Origin: Hyphomonadaceae bacterium BL14 | GTDB taxonomy: Bacteria; Pseudomonadota; Alphaproteobacteria; Caulobacterales; Maricaulaceae | Assembly: GCA_027627705.1 (NCBI GenBank) | Contig: CP091242.1 | Coordinates: forward strand, 2,034,677-2,098,676 | Direction of reading: 5' to 3' | DNA: 64,000 nucleotides | Part shown: positions 46,042 through 55,188 of the stretch, one piece after another | Numbering within the stretch: the stretch's first letter is position 1 | Layout of the letters: each line of letters opens with the position of its first letter | Notes under the pieces: generated by a model | The model's database searches: none | Told to the model about the DNA's origin: nothing | What the model saw: only the letters and a program-made list of their open reading frames with translations | Position numbers and translations under genes: made by a program

Positions 46042-47213
46042 TCGGCGCGCCCCGCCCTCATCCTGCAGACGGCAGCCCGGCGGTCACGCGGCTGAAACTG
46101 ACCGGGTTTCGCAACTACGCCCAGCTCGATCTGACGCTGGATGCGCGCCCTGTTGCCCTGTTCGGCCCCAACGGCGCAGGCAAGACCAATCTGGTCGAGG
46201 CGGTGAGCTTTCTGGGTCCGGGGCGCGGCGTGCGCGCCGCCGGAGCCGATGCCGTGCGCATGAAGACGGGGGGCGTCCCGTCCCCCGTCTGGGCTGTGTA
46301 TGCCGAGGCCATGACGCGTGATGGCGCGGTCAGCCTTGCGACCGGCTCCGACCCGGCCGAACCCTCAAGGCGGCGCACGCGGCTCGATGGCGCGGCGGCC
46401 ACGCAGAGCGATCTGGCCCGGCTGTTTCCCATGGTGTGGCTGACCCCGCGCGAGGACCGGCTGTGGGCCGGACCACGGGCTGACCGGCTGAAATTCCTCG
46501 ACCGGCTTGTGCTGGCCGGCGCGCCCGACCATGCGGCGGCGGCCACGGCCTATGACAAGGCCCAGCGCGAGCGCCAGCGCCTGCTGGACCGGCTGCAGCA
46601 CGGTGGCCGCGTCGATCCGGCCTGGCTGGATGCGCTGGAAGCGGAGATGGCCCAGCACGGCGTCGCCCTGGCCGCTGCCCGGCTGGACGCACTGGCGCGT
46701 CTGCAGGCCGAAATTGACGCCCGCCCAGACAACGCGTTTCCCAAGGCCGATCTTGCGCTGGATGGCGTGCTGGAGGCGCGTCTGGCCGAGGGAATGAAAG
46801 CCGGTGAGGCCGAAGACTGGTTTGCCGTCACCCTGAAAGCCGCACGGCGCCGGGACGGCGCGGCGGGACGCGCGCTGACCGGCCCCCATCGCACGGAACT
46901 GGCGGCGCGCCACCGTGGCAAGAACCAGCCGGCCGCAGACTGCTCCACGGGTGAGCAAAAAGCGCTGGTTCTGGGACTGGCGCTGGCCCAGGCCGGCGCG
47001 GTCCGCAGGAGCCTGGGGGCAGCGCCCGTGCTGATTCTCGACGAAGCCTGCGCCCATCTCGACGCCGCCCGGCGCGAAGGTCTCGCCGAAGCGATCCTGA
47101 CGCTGGAGGCCCAGGCCTGGCTGACGGGTGTGGAGGCGTCGCTGTTCGCTGCCTTTGGCGCGGGCGCACAGCATTTCCGCATCGAGGCGGGCACAGCGCA
47201 AGGAGCCGGATAG
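46038..47213 (+). CDS. recF: DNA replication and repair protein RecF
   Basis: SMC-like ATPase that helps load RecA at gaps. The 391-residue protein shows LKLTGFRNYAQLDLTLDARP, Walker A GPNGAGKTNLVEAVSFL, the signature region DCSTGEQKALVLGLALA and Walker B APVLILDEACAHLD, and the GPHRTEL segment. The GTG at 46038 overlaps the dnaN stop. The first 16 residues are not conserved-looking, so a slightly later start is possible. dnaN-recF is the usual pair. Confidence 0.94.
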   Translation: MIGAPRPHPADGSPAVTRLKLTGFRNYAQLDLTLDARPVALFGPNGAGKTNLVEAVSFLGPGRGVRAAGADAVRMKTGGVPSPVWAVYAEAMTRDGAVSLATGSDPAEPSRRRTRLDGAAATQSDLARLFPMVWLTPREDRLWAGPRADRLKFLDRLVLAGAPDHAAAATAYDKAQRERQRLLDRLQHGGRVDPAWLDALEAEMAQHGVALAAARLDALARLQAEIDARPDNAFPKADLALDGVLEARLAEGMKAGEAEDWFAVTLKAARRRDGAAGRALTGPHRTELAARHRGKNQPAADCSTGEQKALVLGLALAQAGAVRRSLGAAPVLILDEACAHLDAARREGLAEAILTLEAQAWLTGVEASLFAAFGAGAQHFRIEAGTAQGAG

Positions 47214-47225
47214 ACCGGCCCGGAC

Positions 47226-49274
47226 CTAGCTGGCGGCGCGGGTTTCGGTCGCGGAGGGCGCGACCAGCCGGGCGCAGGCGGATAGCAGCACGTCCTTGCT
47301 CACCGGCTTCGCGACATAGCCGTCCATGCCCATGGCGCGGTAGCGGGCTTCATCGCCCTGCATCGCATCGGCCGTCAGCGCGATCACCGGCACATCGCCG
47401 CCGGGCAGTTCGCGCAGGCGTTGCAAGGTCTCTTGGCCGCCCATCACCGGCATGTGGGCATCGAGGAGGACAAGATCGAAATGGCCCGCCGTGAACAGGT
47501 CCAGCGCGGCACCCCCGCTGTCCGCCTCGGTCACCAAGGCCCCTGCGGATTCCAGGAAAGCCCGCGCGACGAGGCGGTTGGTCGCATTGTCATCGACCAG
47601 CAGGACTGACGTCCCGTACAGCACGCGATGGTCGGACTGGGCTTGGCTGGCGGTCAGCAGGCCGCTGCCGGCGGCGGCAAGGAAGGAGAAGACGAAGCGC
47701 GATCCGGTGCCGGGCGTACTGTCGATGATCACGTCCCCGCCCATCCGCCGGGCCAGTTCACGTGCAATAACAAGGCCCAGGCCGGCACCGCCATGGCGGC
47801 GGGCGGAGGAGCCGTCGGCTTGGCTGAAGCGCTGGAACAGGCGCGCCTGCACCTCTGGAGAGATGCCCGGGCCGGTATCGGTGACAGCCATCTCGAGGCG
47901 CCAGCCCTCTGTGCCAGCCGGCACGGCGCGCGCGGCCACATGGACCGATCCGGCGCTGGTGAATTTCACGGCATTGGCGATGAGGTTCGACAGGCATTGG
48001 CGCACGCGCACCGGATCGAGCTGCACGCTGGCCGGCAGGGTTTCCAGATCACAGTCCAGCCGCAGCCCCTTGGCCAGCGCCCCGGCGCGGAACAGATCGC
48101 ACGTGGCGCTGACCAGCGCGCCCGGATCGACGGGTTCAGGGATGATGTCCACGCGCCCGGCCTCGATCTTGGACAGATCCAGCACATCATTGAGCACGCC
48201 GAGCAATTGCTGGCCGGATTCGATGATCGTCCCGACCTTCTCCTGGTCAGCATAGCCCAGATGCGGCCCGGCGAGCGCCTGGGCCATGCCCAGCACGCCA
48301 TTGAGCGGCGTGCGCAGCTCATGGGACATATTGGCCAGGAAGGCCGATTTGGCGGCACTGGCGCTGCGCGCCTCCACCAGCGCGGTTTTCAGCTCCTGGG
48401 CCAAGGTCTCGGCATTGTCAGCCAGTTCCGACACCGCGATGTATTGCGCCACCGAGGCTGCCAGCGAGACTTCCTCCGGGGTCCAGGCCCGGGTCTCGCC
48501 CACATGTTCGCAGCACAACACGCCGCGCACGCCGCGCCCGGTGCGGATCGGTGCATCCAGCAAGGCGCGCACACCCAGCGGGGTCAGATAGTCCTGGCCG
48601 AAGGCGGCGGTCACGGGGTCCGACCAGGCATCCTCCACACACACGGTGCGGCCGGTCTGGATCGCATCGAAATAGGCCGGGTTGAGGTCCCGCTCGACGC
48701 GCTGGCCGGCAGCCATGGCACCGGTGCGGGCATCGAACATGTGCAGGCAGGTCAGGCCCTGACCGTCTTCGTCCAGACGCCAGACGCCGACGCGGCACAC
48801 ATCCAGCAGCCGGCTCAGCCGCTCGGCCGCTTCGGCCATCAGACGCTCGGCAGACCAGCGCTCGACCATGTGGGCGCGGCCCAGCGATTCCAGCCCGGTA
48901 TTGAACTGGCGCGAGCGCTCCAGCGCGCTCTGCAGCCCGGCTTCGGCAATGCTGCGGGCGGTCACTTCCTGGTCGAGCCGGTTGATGAGCGGGATCCAGC
49001 GCAGAAAACCGTAAATCAGCAACACGATGCTGAGCGTGTAGCCCGAATAGACCATTAGATCGAGCGCGCTGACGGTGAGGCCGATCCGGTCATAAACGGC
49101 ACCGGCGAAATGCTTGCTGGCGTCCATCGAGGCCGACAGGGCCACGCCCAGCTGGCCGATCAGGAACAGGCGCGCCCGGTCCTGAAGCCGCTTGAGCCGC
49201 CAGGTCACCAGCCAGAACAGGCCGGCCATGGCGATAGCGGCCACCATCAGCGTGACGTCACCGATGACTTCCAT
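47226..49274 (-). CDS. hybrid histidine kinase with GAF and receiver domains
   Basis: A 682-residue sensor kinase. Two or three N-terminal membrane helices (EVIGDVTLMVAAIAMAGLFW; ALDLMVYSGYTLSIVLLIYG) precede a coiled segment, a GAF domain (about 130-300, VGVWRLDEDGQGL; RGVRGVLCCEHVGETRAW), the HisKA box ANMSHELRTPLNGVLGMA with the phospho-His, a HATPase with NLIANAVKF, DTGPGIS and GGAGLGLVI, and a receiver with LLVDDN, the phospho-Asp in VLLDAHMPVMGG and a late Lys in GYVAKPVS. The signal sensed is unknown. Convergent with recF. ATG at 49274. Confidence 0.9.
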   Translation of the reverse strand: MEVIGDVTLMVAAIAMAGLFWLVTWRLKRLQDRARLFLIGQLGVALSASMDASKHFAGAVYDRIGLTVSALDLMVYSGYTLSIVLLIYGFLRWIPLINRLDQEVTARSIAEAGLQSALERSRQFNTGLESLGRAHMVERWSAERLMAEAAERLSRLLDVCRVGVWRLDEDGQGLTCLHMFDARTGAMAAGQRVERDLNPAYFDAIQTGRTVCVEDAWSDPVTAAFGQDYLTPLGVRALLDAPIRTGRGVRGVLCCEHVGETRAWTPEEVSLAASVAQYIAVSELADNAETLAQELKTALVEARSASAAKSAFLANMSHELRTPLNGVLGMAQALAGPHLGYADQEKVGTIIESGQQLLGVLNDVLDLSKIEAGRVDIIPEPVDPGALVSATCDLFRAGALAKGLRLDCDLETLPASVQLDPVRVRQCLSNLIANAVKFTSAGSVHVAARAVPAGTEGWRLEMAVTDTGPGISPEVQARLFQRFSQADGSSARRHGGAGLGLVIARELARRMGGDVIIDSTPGTGSRFVFSFLAAAGSGLLTASQAQSDHRVLYGTSVLLVDDNATNRLVARAFLESAGALVTEADSGGAALDLFTAGHFDLVLLDAHMPVMGGQETLQRLRELPGGDVPVIALTADAMQGDEARYRAMGMDGYVAKPVSKDVLLSACARLVAPSATETRAAS

Positions 49275-49411
49275 GGGCGGGCGCTCCTCGATTGGCCGGA
49301 GTATGGCCCGGCGGCAGTAAAGACGGCGTTGACGGGCCGGGGCCCGGGCGCAGCCGGTTTGTGGCCCACGGCACGCACGGGTCGCGCGCCGAGTGGGCAA
49401 GGCTTTTAAAC

Positions 49412-49876
49412 TCAGTCGCTTGCCGTGTCCTCAATAGCGTGCATGGCCGCATCGGACAGGCCGAAATGATGGCCGATCTCGTGCACCAGGACATGGGCGA
49501 TCAGCTCGCGCAGGGTGACATCGCCGCGCTCGCACCACTCCATCAGGATGGGCAGGCGGTAGAGGAAGACATGGTCCGGCCCGCCCTGGGGGTCGGCAAT
49601 GGATTTATGGGTCAGATCGACGCCGTGATAGAGGCCCGTCAGCTCGTACGGGCTCTCCATCTCAAAATGGCGAAGCGTCTCTTCGTCTGCAAAATCAGTG
49701 ATTTGAATGACAACATTCCGGCACATGGCCCGGAACGCCTCCGGCAGGCCGGCAAACGCGTCTTCGGCGATGGCCAGGAAATCCTGGCCCGAGGGCGCGC
49801 AGGCCGGGGCGAAGGCGGCGGCCGGGCCGGCCAAGGCCGTCATGGGGGCAGGCGGGGCGTCATCAGCGTGCGTCAT
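49412..49876 (-). CDS. zincin-like metallopeptidase family protein
   Basis: A 154-residue protein with the zinc-binding motif VHEIGHHFGLSD (HExxHxxGxxD) near its C-terminus, as in the short metallopeptidase family common in alphaproteobacteria and actinobacteria. Upstream segments EAFRAMCRNVVIQITDFADE and ELTGLYHGVDLTHKS fit that family. No signal peptide. The start at 49876 is the first ATG giving family sequence; no strong ribosome site. Divergent from mmcB. Confidence 0.85.
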   Translation of the reverse strand: MTHADDAPPAPMTALAGPAAAFAPACAPSGQDFLAIAEDAFAGLPEAFRAMCRNVVIQITDFADEETLRHFEMESPYELTGLYHGVDLTHKSIADPQGGPDHVFLYRLPILMEWCERGDVTLRELIAHVLVHEIGHHFGLSDAAMHAIEDTASD

Positions 49877-49952
49877 GGTATGGCAGGTAAGAGCGTGACG
49901 AGGCCGGTGTCGAGCCCGAAATTCGCCCTTGCGCTGCGAATAAAAGGTGAAC

Positions 49953-50471
49953 ATGATGGCGGCTATGGCCGTATCCGAAACCCATGGCAGCGCCCCGGAC
50001 AGCGCCCCTGACAGTGCGGAGGCGCGCGCCCGCAAGGCTTTGGCGCGGGCCGGAAACCCGGCGATTGACGATGCCCGCGCCCTGGCCCGCGGGGCGGCGC
50101 GCCTGCTGGCCGATCTGGGCGTGTCGGCGATTCCTGAGTTTACCCTGCCCTGCGGGCGAAGGGCCGATCTGGCGGGGCTGGGCCGCAAGGGCGAGATTGT
50201 GATCGTGGAGATCAAATCGGGCCTGGCGGACTTTCGCGCCGACGCCAAATATCCCGATTATTTCGCCTGGTGCGACCGGTTCTATTTTGCTGTTTCGCAA
50301 CGCTTTCCAGCCTCGATCCTGCCGCAGGCCTGCGGGCTTATCATCGCCGATCCGTTCGGCGGCGCGGTGGTGCGCGACAGCCCGGTCCAGCCGCTCGCCC
50401 CCGCCCGGCGCAAGGCGCTGACCCTGCGGTTTGCCCGCTGCGCCGCCGAGCGCGCCCTGCGCGCGCTCTAG
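49953..50471 (+). CDS. mmcB: MmcB-type DNA repair protein
   Basis: A 172-residue protein with a PD-(D/E)xK nuclease-like core: PCGRRADLAGLGRKGEIVIV then EIKSGLADFRADAKYPDYFA, and a later WCDRFYFAVSQRFP. In Caulobacter, MmcB is a cell-cycle-transcribed repair factor linked to translesion synthesis. The Asp and the E-x-K residues of the fold are present. The N-terminal 35 residues are variable and Ala-rich. AAGG precedes the ATG at 49953; a GTG two codons earlier is possible. Confidence 0.85.
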   Translation: MMAAMAVSETHGSAPDSAPDSAEARARKALARAGNPAIDDARALARGAARLLADLGVSAIPEFTLPCGRRADLAGLGRKGEIVIVEIKSGLADFRADAKYPDYFAWCDRFYFAVSQRFPASILPQACGLIIADPFGGAVVRDSPVQPLAPARRKALTLRFARCAAERALRAL

Positions 50472-50968
50472 GCAAAGGCCCGGCGGGCCTCGGGGACGCG
50501 TCTGACGGGCGGGGACAGAGGCGGGGATAGCGCGGGTCCGACAGCCCGTATTGCGTGACATGACCGCGCCGTGAGGGGACATGAGCGGCCGCCGTGGGGA
50601 CATGACCGGCCGTGACCGGGACATGGCCGCGCCCCGGGCGGCCCGGGGCCGCGCAACGGGCGCTGCACCCGCTTCAGGCGGGACGCCGGCGCGCACGCCG
50701 GCCCGCCCCACCCGATCTATCCCCCATGCGAGCACAAGGCCCGGCGTGGATAGCGCGCACCCCCACCCCGGGGACACGGGACGCACGGGGCGCCAGGGGC
50801 GCGGGGGATTATCGCTGTTTTCAGGGGTCAAACGCCCCGGTTTCGGAGTCACAACAGACGCGCACGGAGGTCATGGCGGCCCGGCAAGGAGTCAAAAGCG
50901 CGCTTTTCAGGTCCGGCCGCGCCAGCGGCGCGCCGAAACGCCCCGCCGGGACTCATTTGAGGGACCGG
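50472..50968. other. GC-rich gap of about 500 bases without a clear gene
   Basis: Lies between mmcB and the small gene downstream of the parA-like gene. Frames exist on the plus strand (50581-51009 and 50612-51112) but are Arg/Pro/Gly-rich, overlap each other and have no ribosome site. The notable content is the 21-base tandem repeat near its left end. I see no terminator with a T-run. Confidence 0.5.
50557..50630. repeat. 21-base tandem repeat, about 3.5 copies
   Basis: Units start at 50557, 50578, 50599 and 50620 with an exact 21-base period; consensus GACATGACCGGCCGTGAGGG plus one base, with internal changes, and the last copy is partial. The repeat contains CCGGCCG-like inverted symmetry. 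No spacers, so not a CRISPR. Confidence 0.7.
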
Positions 50969-51148
50969 TCAGGCCGCCCCCGGCAGCGGCAATTCAATCT
51001 CGCCCATGATGCGGTCTGTCTCGCTGAGCACCTTGATGATGCGCTGGTAATCCTGGATGTCGGCGAAGCTCAAAGCCCGGCCCTTGCGGTCCTTGAGCCA
51101 TGTGAAGGCTAGCCGCAGTCGCGAGTTTGCGCCAACCGGGCCGCGCAT
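50969..51148 (-). CDS. 59-residue hypothetical protein
   Basis: Starts MRGPVGANSRLRLAFTWLKD and continues with KGRALSFADIQDYQRIIKVL to ELPLPGAA. It looks like a small folded helical protein rather than noise. An AGGGGC site lies before the ATG at 51148; the frame opens further upstream to 51223 but that part overlaps the parA-like gene. It is 32 bases downstream of that gene on the same strand and may share its transcript. Function unknown. Confidence 0.6.
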   Translation of the reverse strand: MRGPVGANSRLRLAFTWLKDRKGRALSFADIQDYQRIIKVLSETDRIMGEIELPLPGAA

Positions 51149-51180
51149 GCGCCCCTGGTCCGGCACCGGGCGTGCCGGGG

Positions 51181-51870
51181 TCAGCGGGCCTGATGGAGGG
51201 CGGCGATCTCGGTCGAGATCCATTGGAAGAAGCCGCGGTCTTCGCGGAACACCGAGGCGATATTGGTATCGCCCGGTTCGAAATGGAAAACGTCGCGCAA
51301 GGTGCGCGAAAAGGGCAGCGCCGGAGCGATCTGGATGGAGCGGCCGCGGAAAATATCGCGCAGGCGCCGGGTGTCGTCATCGCCGAACACCTGGTTGGGC
51401 ACGATCACGATGCGGGGCCGCACGCCGGTCAGCTCGGCCAGCTGGGACGCTGCGCTGTCCAGCTCGGGCAGATAGGCCTGGGTGGCCATGATGTCGGCAT
51501 CCGACAGCGAGACCGGAACAAAGATCATGTCAGGCGCAATGGCCGGAACCATGGTGCCGGCGGGAAAACCGGCCGGCGTGTCGACGAACAGGGTGTCGGT
51601 GCCGGCCCGGCAGGTGTCGATCGCGGCGCGCACGGCATCGGGCGCAACCTTGTGCCCCTCGCCATACTCGTCTGCGAGATAGAAGGACTGGACACCCGAT
51701 CCGGCGAATCGGCGCACGGCGTTGTAGGTGGTGCGCAGACGGTCGAAATCGACCACGCACACGCGCCGGTGATGGGTTGCGGCAAAGTGCAGGGCGCTGA
51801 GGAAGGCAATCGTGCTTTTCCCGGCACCACCCTTTGCGTTTGCAAACATCACGGTGGTGCAGGTCACGAC
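51181..51870 (-). CDS. ParA/MinD-like ATPase
   Basis: A deviant-Walker-A P-loop ATPase of about 229 residues: MFANAKGGAGKSTIAFLSAL (signature KGGxGKST), a switch region VCVVDFDRLRTTYNAVRRF and the Walker B-like DTLFVDTPAGFP. No ParB gene is near; instead two bactofilin genes follow the same strand upstream. Similar pairings in Myxococcus position chromosome arms or polar assemblies. The GTG at 51870 is the probable start, with ATG 51852 as an alternative. A role in subcellular positioning is inferred. Confidence 0.85.
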   Translation of the reverse strand, partial: VVTCTTVMFANAKGGAGKSTIAFLSALHFAATHHRRVCVVDFDRLRTTYNAVRRFAGSGVQSFYLADEYGEGHKVAPDAVRAAIDTCRAGTDTLFVDTPAGFPAGTMVPAIAPDMIFVPVSLSDADIMATQAYLPELDSAASQLAELTGVRPRIVIVPNQVFGDDDTRRLRDIFRGRSIQIAPALPFSRTLRDVFHFEPGDTNIASVFREDRGFFQWISTEIAALHQAR

Positions 51871-51918
51871 GGGTTCCCGGGCTCGCCTGGTGTCAACAGA
51901 TCGGTAAAACGGCCCCAC

Positions 51919-52434
51919 CTAGCTGTTGGGCCCGTCGCTCTTGTCGGTCTTCGGGTCTTCGTGCTCGGCTTCCCGGTCGGATTCGGGTTCGGGTTGGGAC
52001 GCCGCCTGGGCGATGGCGACCTGCAGATTGCTCAGCGAGGATACGCCTTCGGTGCGCTTGGCGCGGCCCTGGGTGTTGATCTGGCCGATCAGCTGGGCGC
52101 CCTCGTGGGCTTCCAGCGATCCGTAGGTGATCGTGCCTTCAATGCGGCCCGCCTCACGGATGATCAGCTTGCCCGACAGGATCAACGTATCTTCCACGCT
52201 GCCCATGATGTCGGCGGTCTCGCTGGAGATGTCGCCGGCGACACGCCCCTGCTCACCCACGATCAGGTGCAGCGCGCGCAGCTTGCCGCTGAACTGGCCG
52301 TCGATGCGCGCGGCACCGTCCACGTCAAGCGTGGCACCCTCTACAGAGCATTTCTCGCCCATGAAGAACGACAACTCCACATCGCTCTCGGGAATGCCGG
52401 ACTTGCCAGGCTTGGAAGATGACGCATTGCTCAT
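51919..52434 (-). CDS. bactofilin family protein
   Basis: A 171-residue cytoskeletal protein whose middle 100 residues form the bactofilin beta-helix (VEGATLDVDGAARIDGQFSG; LIVGEQGRVAGDISSETADI; LIIREAGRIEGTITYGSLEA), with a short unstructured head and an acidic tail (EPESDREAEHEDPKTDKS). Bactofilins polymerise without nucleotide and localise cell-wall or polar factors, for example stalk synthesis in Caulobacter. Lies between a second bactofilin and the ParA-like ATPase on one strand. Confidence 0.92.
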   Translation of the reverse strand: MSNASSSKPGKSGIPESDVELSFFMGEKCSVEGATLDVDGAARIDGQFSGKLRALHLIVGEQGRVAGDISSETADIMGSVEDTLILSGKLIIREAGRIEGTITYGSLEAHEGAQLIGQINTQGRAKRTEGVSSLSNLQVAIAQAASQPEPESDREAEHEDPKTDKSDGPNS

Positions 52435-52561
52435 AAACGACCCCGCACTCTAATGACTTGGTGATTCACCCTACTCGTCTCCGGGCGATGACTTCAAGCC
52501 GGAACGGACGGCAAAACAGCATTCGCGCACGCCGGCACGGGCCGCGCGGGATGCAGGCCTG

Positions 52562-53023
52562 TCAGATGGTTTGGCCGGGCCCGTCCTTTGGCCGTGTCTG
52601 CAAGCCCAGCAAGACAGGGCGCAGCGGCGGCACATCCGGCCCGGTGCGCCCTGTGCGCAGCTGGCCGCCGCTGCCGGAGCCAGGCGTGTCCAGCGCCGCC
52701 GGATCAAATCCGCGCCGGCACACACCGTCCATGACAGCCCCGCCCTGGATGGTCAGCGTATCGTATGAAATCTCGCCCTGGACCGAGGCCGGCGGCACCA
52801 GCACGACGCTGCGCGCCTGCACCACGCCCTCGATACGGCCATGAACGGCCAGGGTGTCAGCGATGATATCGCCTTTCACCACAGCGTTCTGACCGATCAT
52901 CAGGGACCCGGCCCTGACATCGCCTTCCACCCGGCCGTCGATCTGAACTTCGCCCGCAGACGCGATGGACCCGATGATCACAATGTCCTGGGCGAGAATG
53001 GAGGGGGCCTTGTTCGATTTCAT
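52562..53023 (-). CDS. second bactofilin family protein
   Basis: A 153-residue protein with a bactofilin beta-helix over residues 10-105 (IIGSIASAGEVQIDGRVEGD; LMIGQNAVVKGDIIADTLAV; GRIEGVVQARSVVLVPPASV) and a Gly/Pro-rich C-terminal tail of about 50 residues. The N-terminal MKSNKAPSILAQD could be a membrane-targeting or assembly segment. It precedes the other bactofilin by 127 bases. Differing tails suggest the two have different partners in a shared polymer. Confidence 0.9.
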   Translation of the reverse strand: MKSNKAPSILAQDIVIIGSIASAGEVQIDGRVEGDVRAGSLMIGQNAVVKGDIIADTLAVHGRIEGVVQARSVVLVPPASVQGEISYDTLTIQGGAVMDGVCRRGFDPAALDTPGSGSGGQLRTGRTGPDVPPLRPVLLGLQTRPKDGPGQTI

Positions 53024-53192
53024 CTCGGATCCAATCCGCTGCGCACGCAGCCGCCGCGCCGGCAGCCCTGTCTCCAGCCTGCTGTGACCGCTTTTTCGTA
53101 CCCGATCAGACCGGGATAGCCCAGCCTCAAGTTCGAGCCGTGCAGATGATTCGTCCGGACCCGGCCGGCCCCAGGCGCGCGGGGCGGCGGCG

Positions 53193-53738
53193 CTAGCGCG
53201 GTGCCCGCTTGGCCAGGATGCGCTGCAGGGTGCGGCGATGCATGTTCAGGCGGCGGGCGGTTTCGGAGACATTGTGGTCGCACAGCTCGAACACGCGCTG
53301 AATATGCTCCCAGCGCACGCGGTCGGCGCTCATCGGGTTTTCCGGCGGTTCGGGCTTGGTGTCGGGCAGGGCCAGCAGCGCCTTGACCACATCGTCGGCG
53401 TCGGCGGGTTTGGACAGATAATCAATGGCGCCCGATTTCACCGCCGCCACAGCGGTGGCGATATTGCCGTAGCCGGTGAGCATCACCACGCGGCAATCGG
53501 GCCGCTCGGCGTAAAGCGTGCGCACCACGTCCAGCCCGTCGCCGTCGTCCAGGCGCAGGTCCACCACTGCGAAGGCGGGCGGGGCGCTGCGCGCGCGGGC
53601 CTTGGCCTCGGCCACGCTGCCCACGGCGGTGACGTCAAAGCCGCGCGCGGTCATGGCGCGGCTGAGCCGGTTGAGGAAGGGCGCGTCATCATCGACGAGG
53701 AGCAAGGTGGCGTCGTCCGGCAAAACCAGATCAGACAT
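53193..53738 (-). CDS. regA: redox response regulator RegA/ActR family
   Basis: A 181-residue response regulator that in other alphaproteobacteria controls respiration, photosynthesis and nitrogen genes with oxygen. The receiver has LLLVDDDAPFLNRL, the phospho-Asp in FAVVDLRLDDGDGL and MLTGYGNIATAVAAVKSGA, then a Pro-rich linker and the Fis-type helix-turn-helix ETARRLNMHRRTLQRILAKR, strongly RegA-like. The ATG at 53738 gives the family start. Divergent from nothing here; it follows regB on the same strand with a 112-base gap. Confidence 0.93.
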   Translation of the reverse strand: MSDLVLPDDATLLLVDDDAPFLNRLSRAMTARGFDVTAVGSVAEAKARARSAPPAFAVVDLRLDDGDGLDVVRTLYAERPDCRVVMLTGYGNIATAVAAVKSGAIDYLSKPADADDVVKALLALPDTKPEPPENPMSADRVRWEHIQRVFELCDHNVSETARRLNMHRRTLQRILAKRAPR

Positions 53739-53850
53739 GGGGCGTGGGTCTCCAGCCAGAACAAAACAGTCTGGGGACTTAACTAGACGATATGCACCCG
53801 ATTTCGAAGGCTTTGTGGTGAAAACGCCGCACAAGGCTTGCGCCTGCGCC

Positions 53851-55188
53851 TCAATCCTCGATTTCCAGGCCGCTGCGCGGCAGGGTGATCTCCACCCGCG
53901 CGCCGCCGCCCGGCGCGTTGGACAGGGTCACCTTGCCCTGGACCCGCTGGGCCAGGGTCATGGCGATGAACACGCCCAGACCCAGCCCCCCATGACCCGG
54001 TTCGGCCTGGCGGGTGGTGACATAGGGCTCGCCCAGCTTGGCCAGAATGTCGGGCGGGAAGCCCGGCCCGTCATCTTCCACGGTGAAGCTGACATGGCGC
54101 GCCGTCCAGGCGCCGGTGACGATGACGCGCGTATCGGCGAAGTCCACGGCGTTTTCGATGAAATTGCCCAGCGCATAGATCAGCTCCACCCGGCGGCGCA
54201 GCACCGGGGCGCGCGCCTCCCCCAGCGGGGCCGACAGGCGCACGGAAATGGGCGCGCCCACGCCCTGCAGCGGCGCGGCGGCCTCCTCCATGGCTTCGCT
54301 CAGGCCCAGCCGGTCATGCATGCGGTCGCCCGCATCGCGCATCTGGGACAGGCGCTGGAGGATTTCGCGGCAGCGCTGGGCCTGGGAGACCAGCAGTTCG
54401 GCATCCTCTTTCAGTTCGGGATCGGTGGCCGCGCGCAGCATTTCCTTGGCGGTGAGCTGGATGGTGGCCAGCGGTGTGCCCAGCTCGTGGGCGGCGGCGG
54501 CCGCCAGGGCACCCAGCGCCGACAGGCGCTGCTCGCGCGCCAGCACGCCTTGGGTCGCCGCCAGCGCCGCGCCCATGCGGCGCGCCTCGCCCGCCACGCG
54601 CCAAGCATAGATGGCGGTAAAGGCGATGGCGATGACCAGCGCCAGCCCCGTGGCGGCCAGGTAGAGCGGCGGCAAGGCGAAGACCTCGCCGGGCAACCAG
54701 GGCAGGGGCAGATGCCAGACCGCCAGCCCGCTGGTGCCCGCCAGCGCCAGCGCCCCCAGCGACAGCCACCAGCGGGCCGGCAGGGCGGCCACAGAGATCA
54801 CCACCGGGCCGACAATCATCACGGCAAACGGATTGGCCAGACCCCCGGTGAGGGCCAGCAGCGCCATCAGCTGAATGAGGTCAAAGGCCAGCTGGGCGAA
54901 AGCCTCGCCGTCACGCGCCAGGCGCTGGGTGGAAACGAAGACCGGCAAGAACGCATTGAGCGCGGCGCTGGCACCGATCAGCACAAAGCAGCCGGCCAGC
55001 GGCAACTGGAACCCCAGACCGAAATGCACGCCCAGGACCGTCGCGGTCTGGCCCGCCACTGCCAGCCAGCGCAGGAAGATCAGCGTGCGCAGGCGGACCC
55101 GGCCAAATACCGGCGCCAGATCACCGCCATCCACCGGATCGTCGGGCGCGCCGATGGCGGCGCGGGCAGGGCTGAAGCTGTCAGTCAT
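53851..55188 (-). CDS. regB: redox sensor kinase RegB/ActS family
   Basis: Membrane histidine kinase partner of RegA. Six hydrophobic helices in residues 30-195 include GGLANPFAVMIVGP, the motif GGxxNPF known to bind quinone. The phospho-His box is AAAAAHELGTPLATIQL, followed by NFIENAVDFA, DDGPGFPPDIL and GGLGLGVFIA. The 445-residue length is typical. The ATG at 55188 is used. The gene is divergent from the SCO1/SenC gene, the classic regB/senC/regA arrangement. The redox cysteine of Rhodobacter RegB is not obvious here. Confidence 0.92.
   Translation of the reverse strand: MTDSFSPARAAIGAPDDPVDGGDLAPVFGRVRLRTLIFLRWLAVAGQTATVLGVHFGLGFQLPLAGCFVLIGASAALNAFLPVFVSTQRLARDGEAFAQLAFDLIQLMALLALTGGLANPFAVMIVGPVVISVAALPARWWLSLGALALAGTSGLAVWHLPLPWLPGEVFALPPLYLAATGLALVIAIAFTAIYAWRVAGEARRMGAALAATQGVLAREQRLSALGALAAAAAHELGTPLATIQLTAKEMLRAATDPELKEDAELLVSQAQRCREILQRLSQMRDAGDRMHDRLGLSEAMEEAAAPLQGVGAPISVRLSAPLGEARAPVLRRRVELIYALGNFIENAVDFADTRVIVTGAWTARHVSFTVEDDGPGFPPDILAKLGEPYVTTRQAEPGHGGLGLGVFIAMTLAQRVQGKVTLSNAPGGGARVEITLPRSGLEIED

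Noticed and set aside
50557..50630. Possible short CRISPR array
   Set aside because: Units are directly adjacent with no spacers; it is a plain tandem repeat.
49863..50852. 329-codon minus-strand frame opposite mmcB
   Set aside because: The plus strand encodes a recognisable MmcB; the minus frame is Arg/Pro/Gly-rich.
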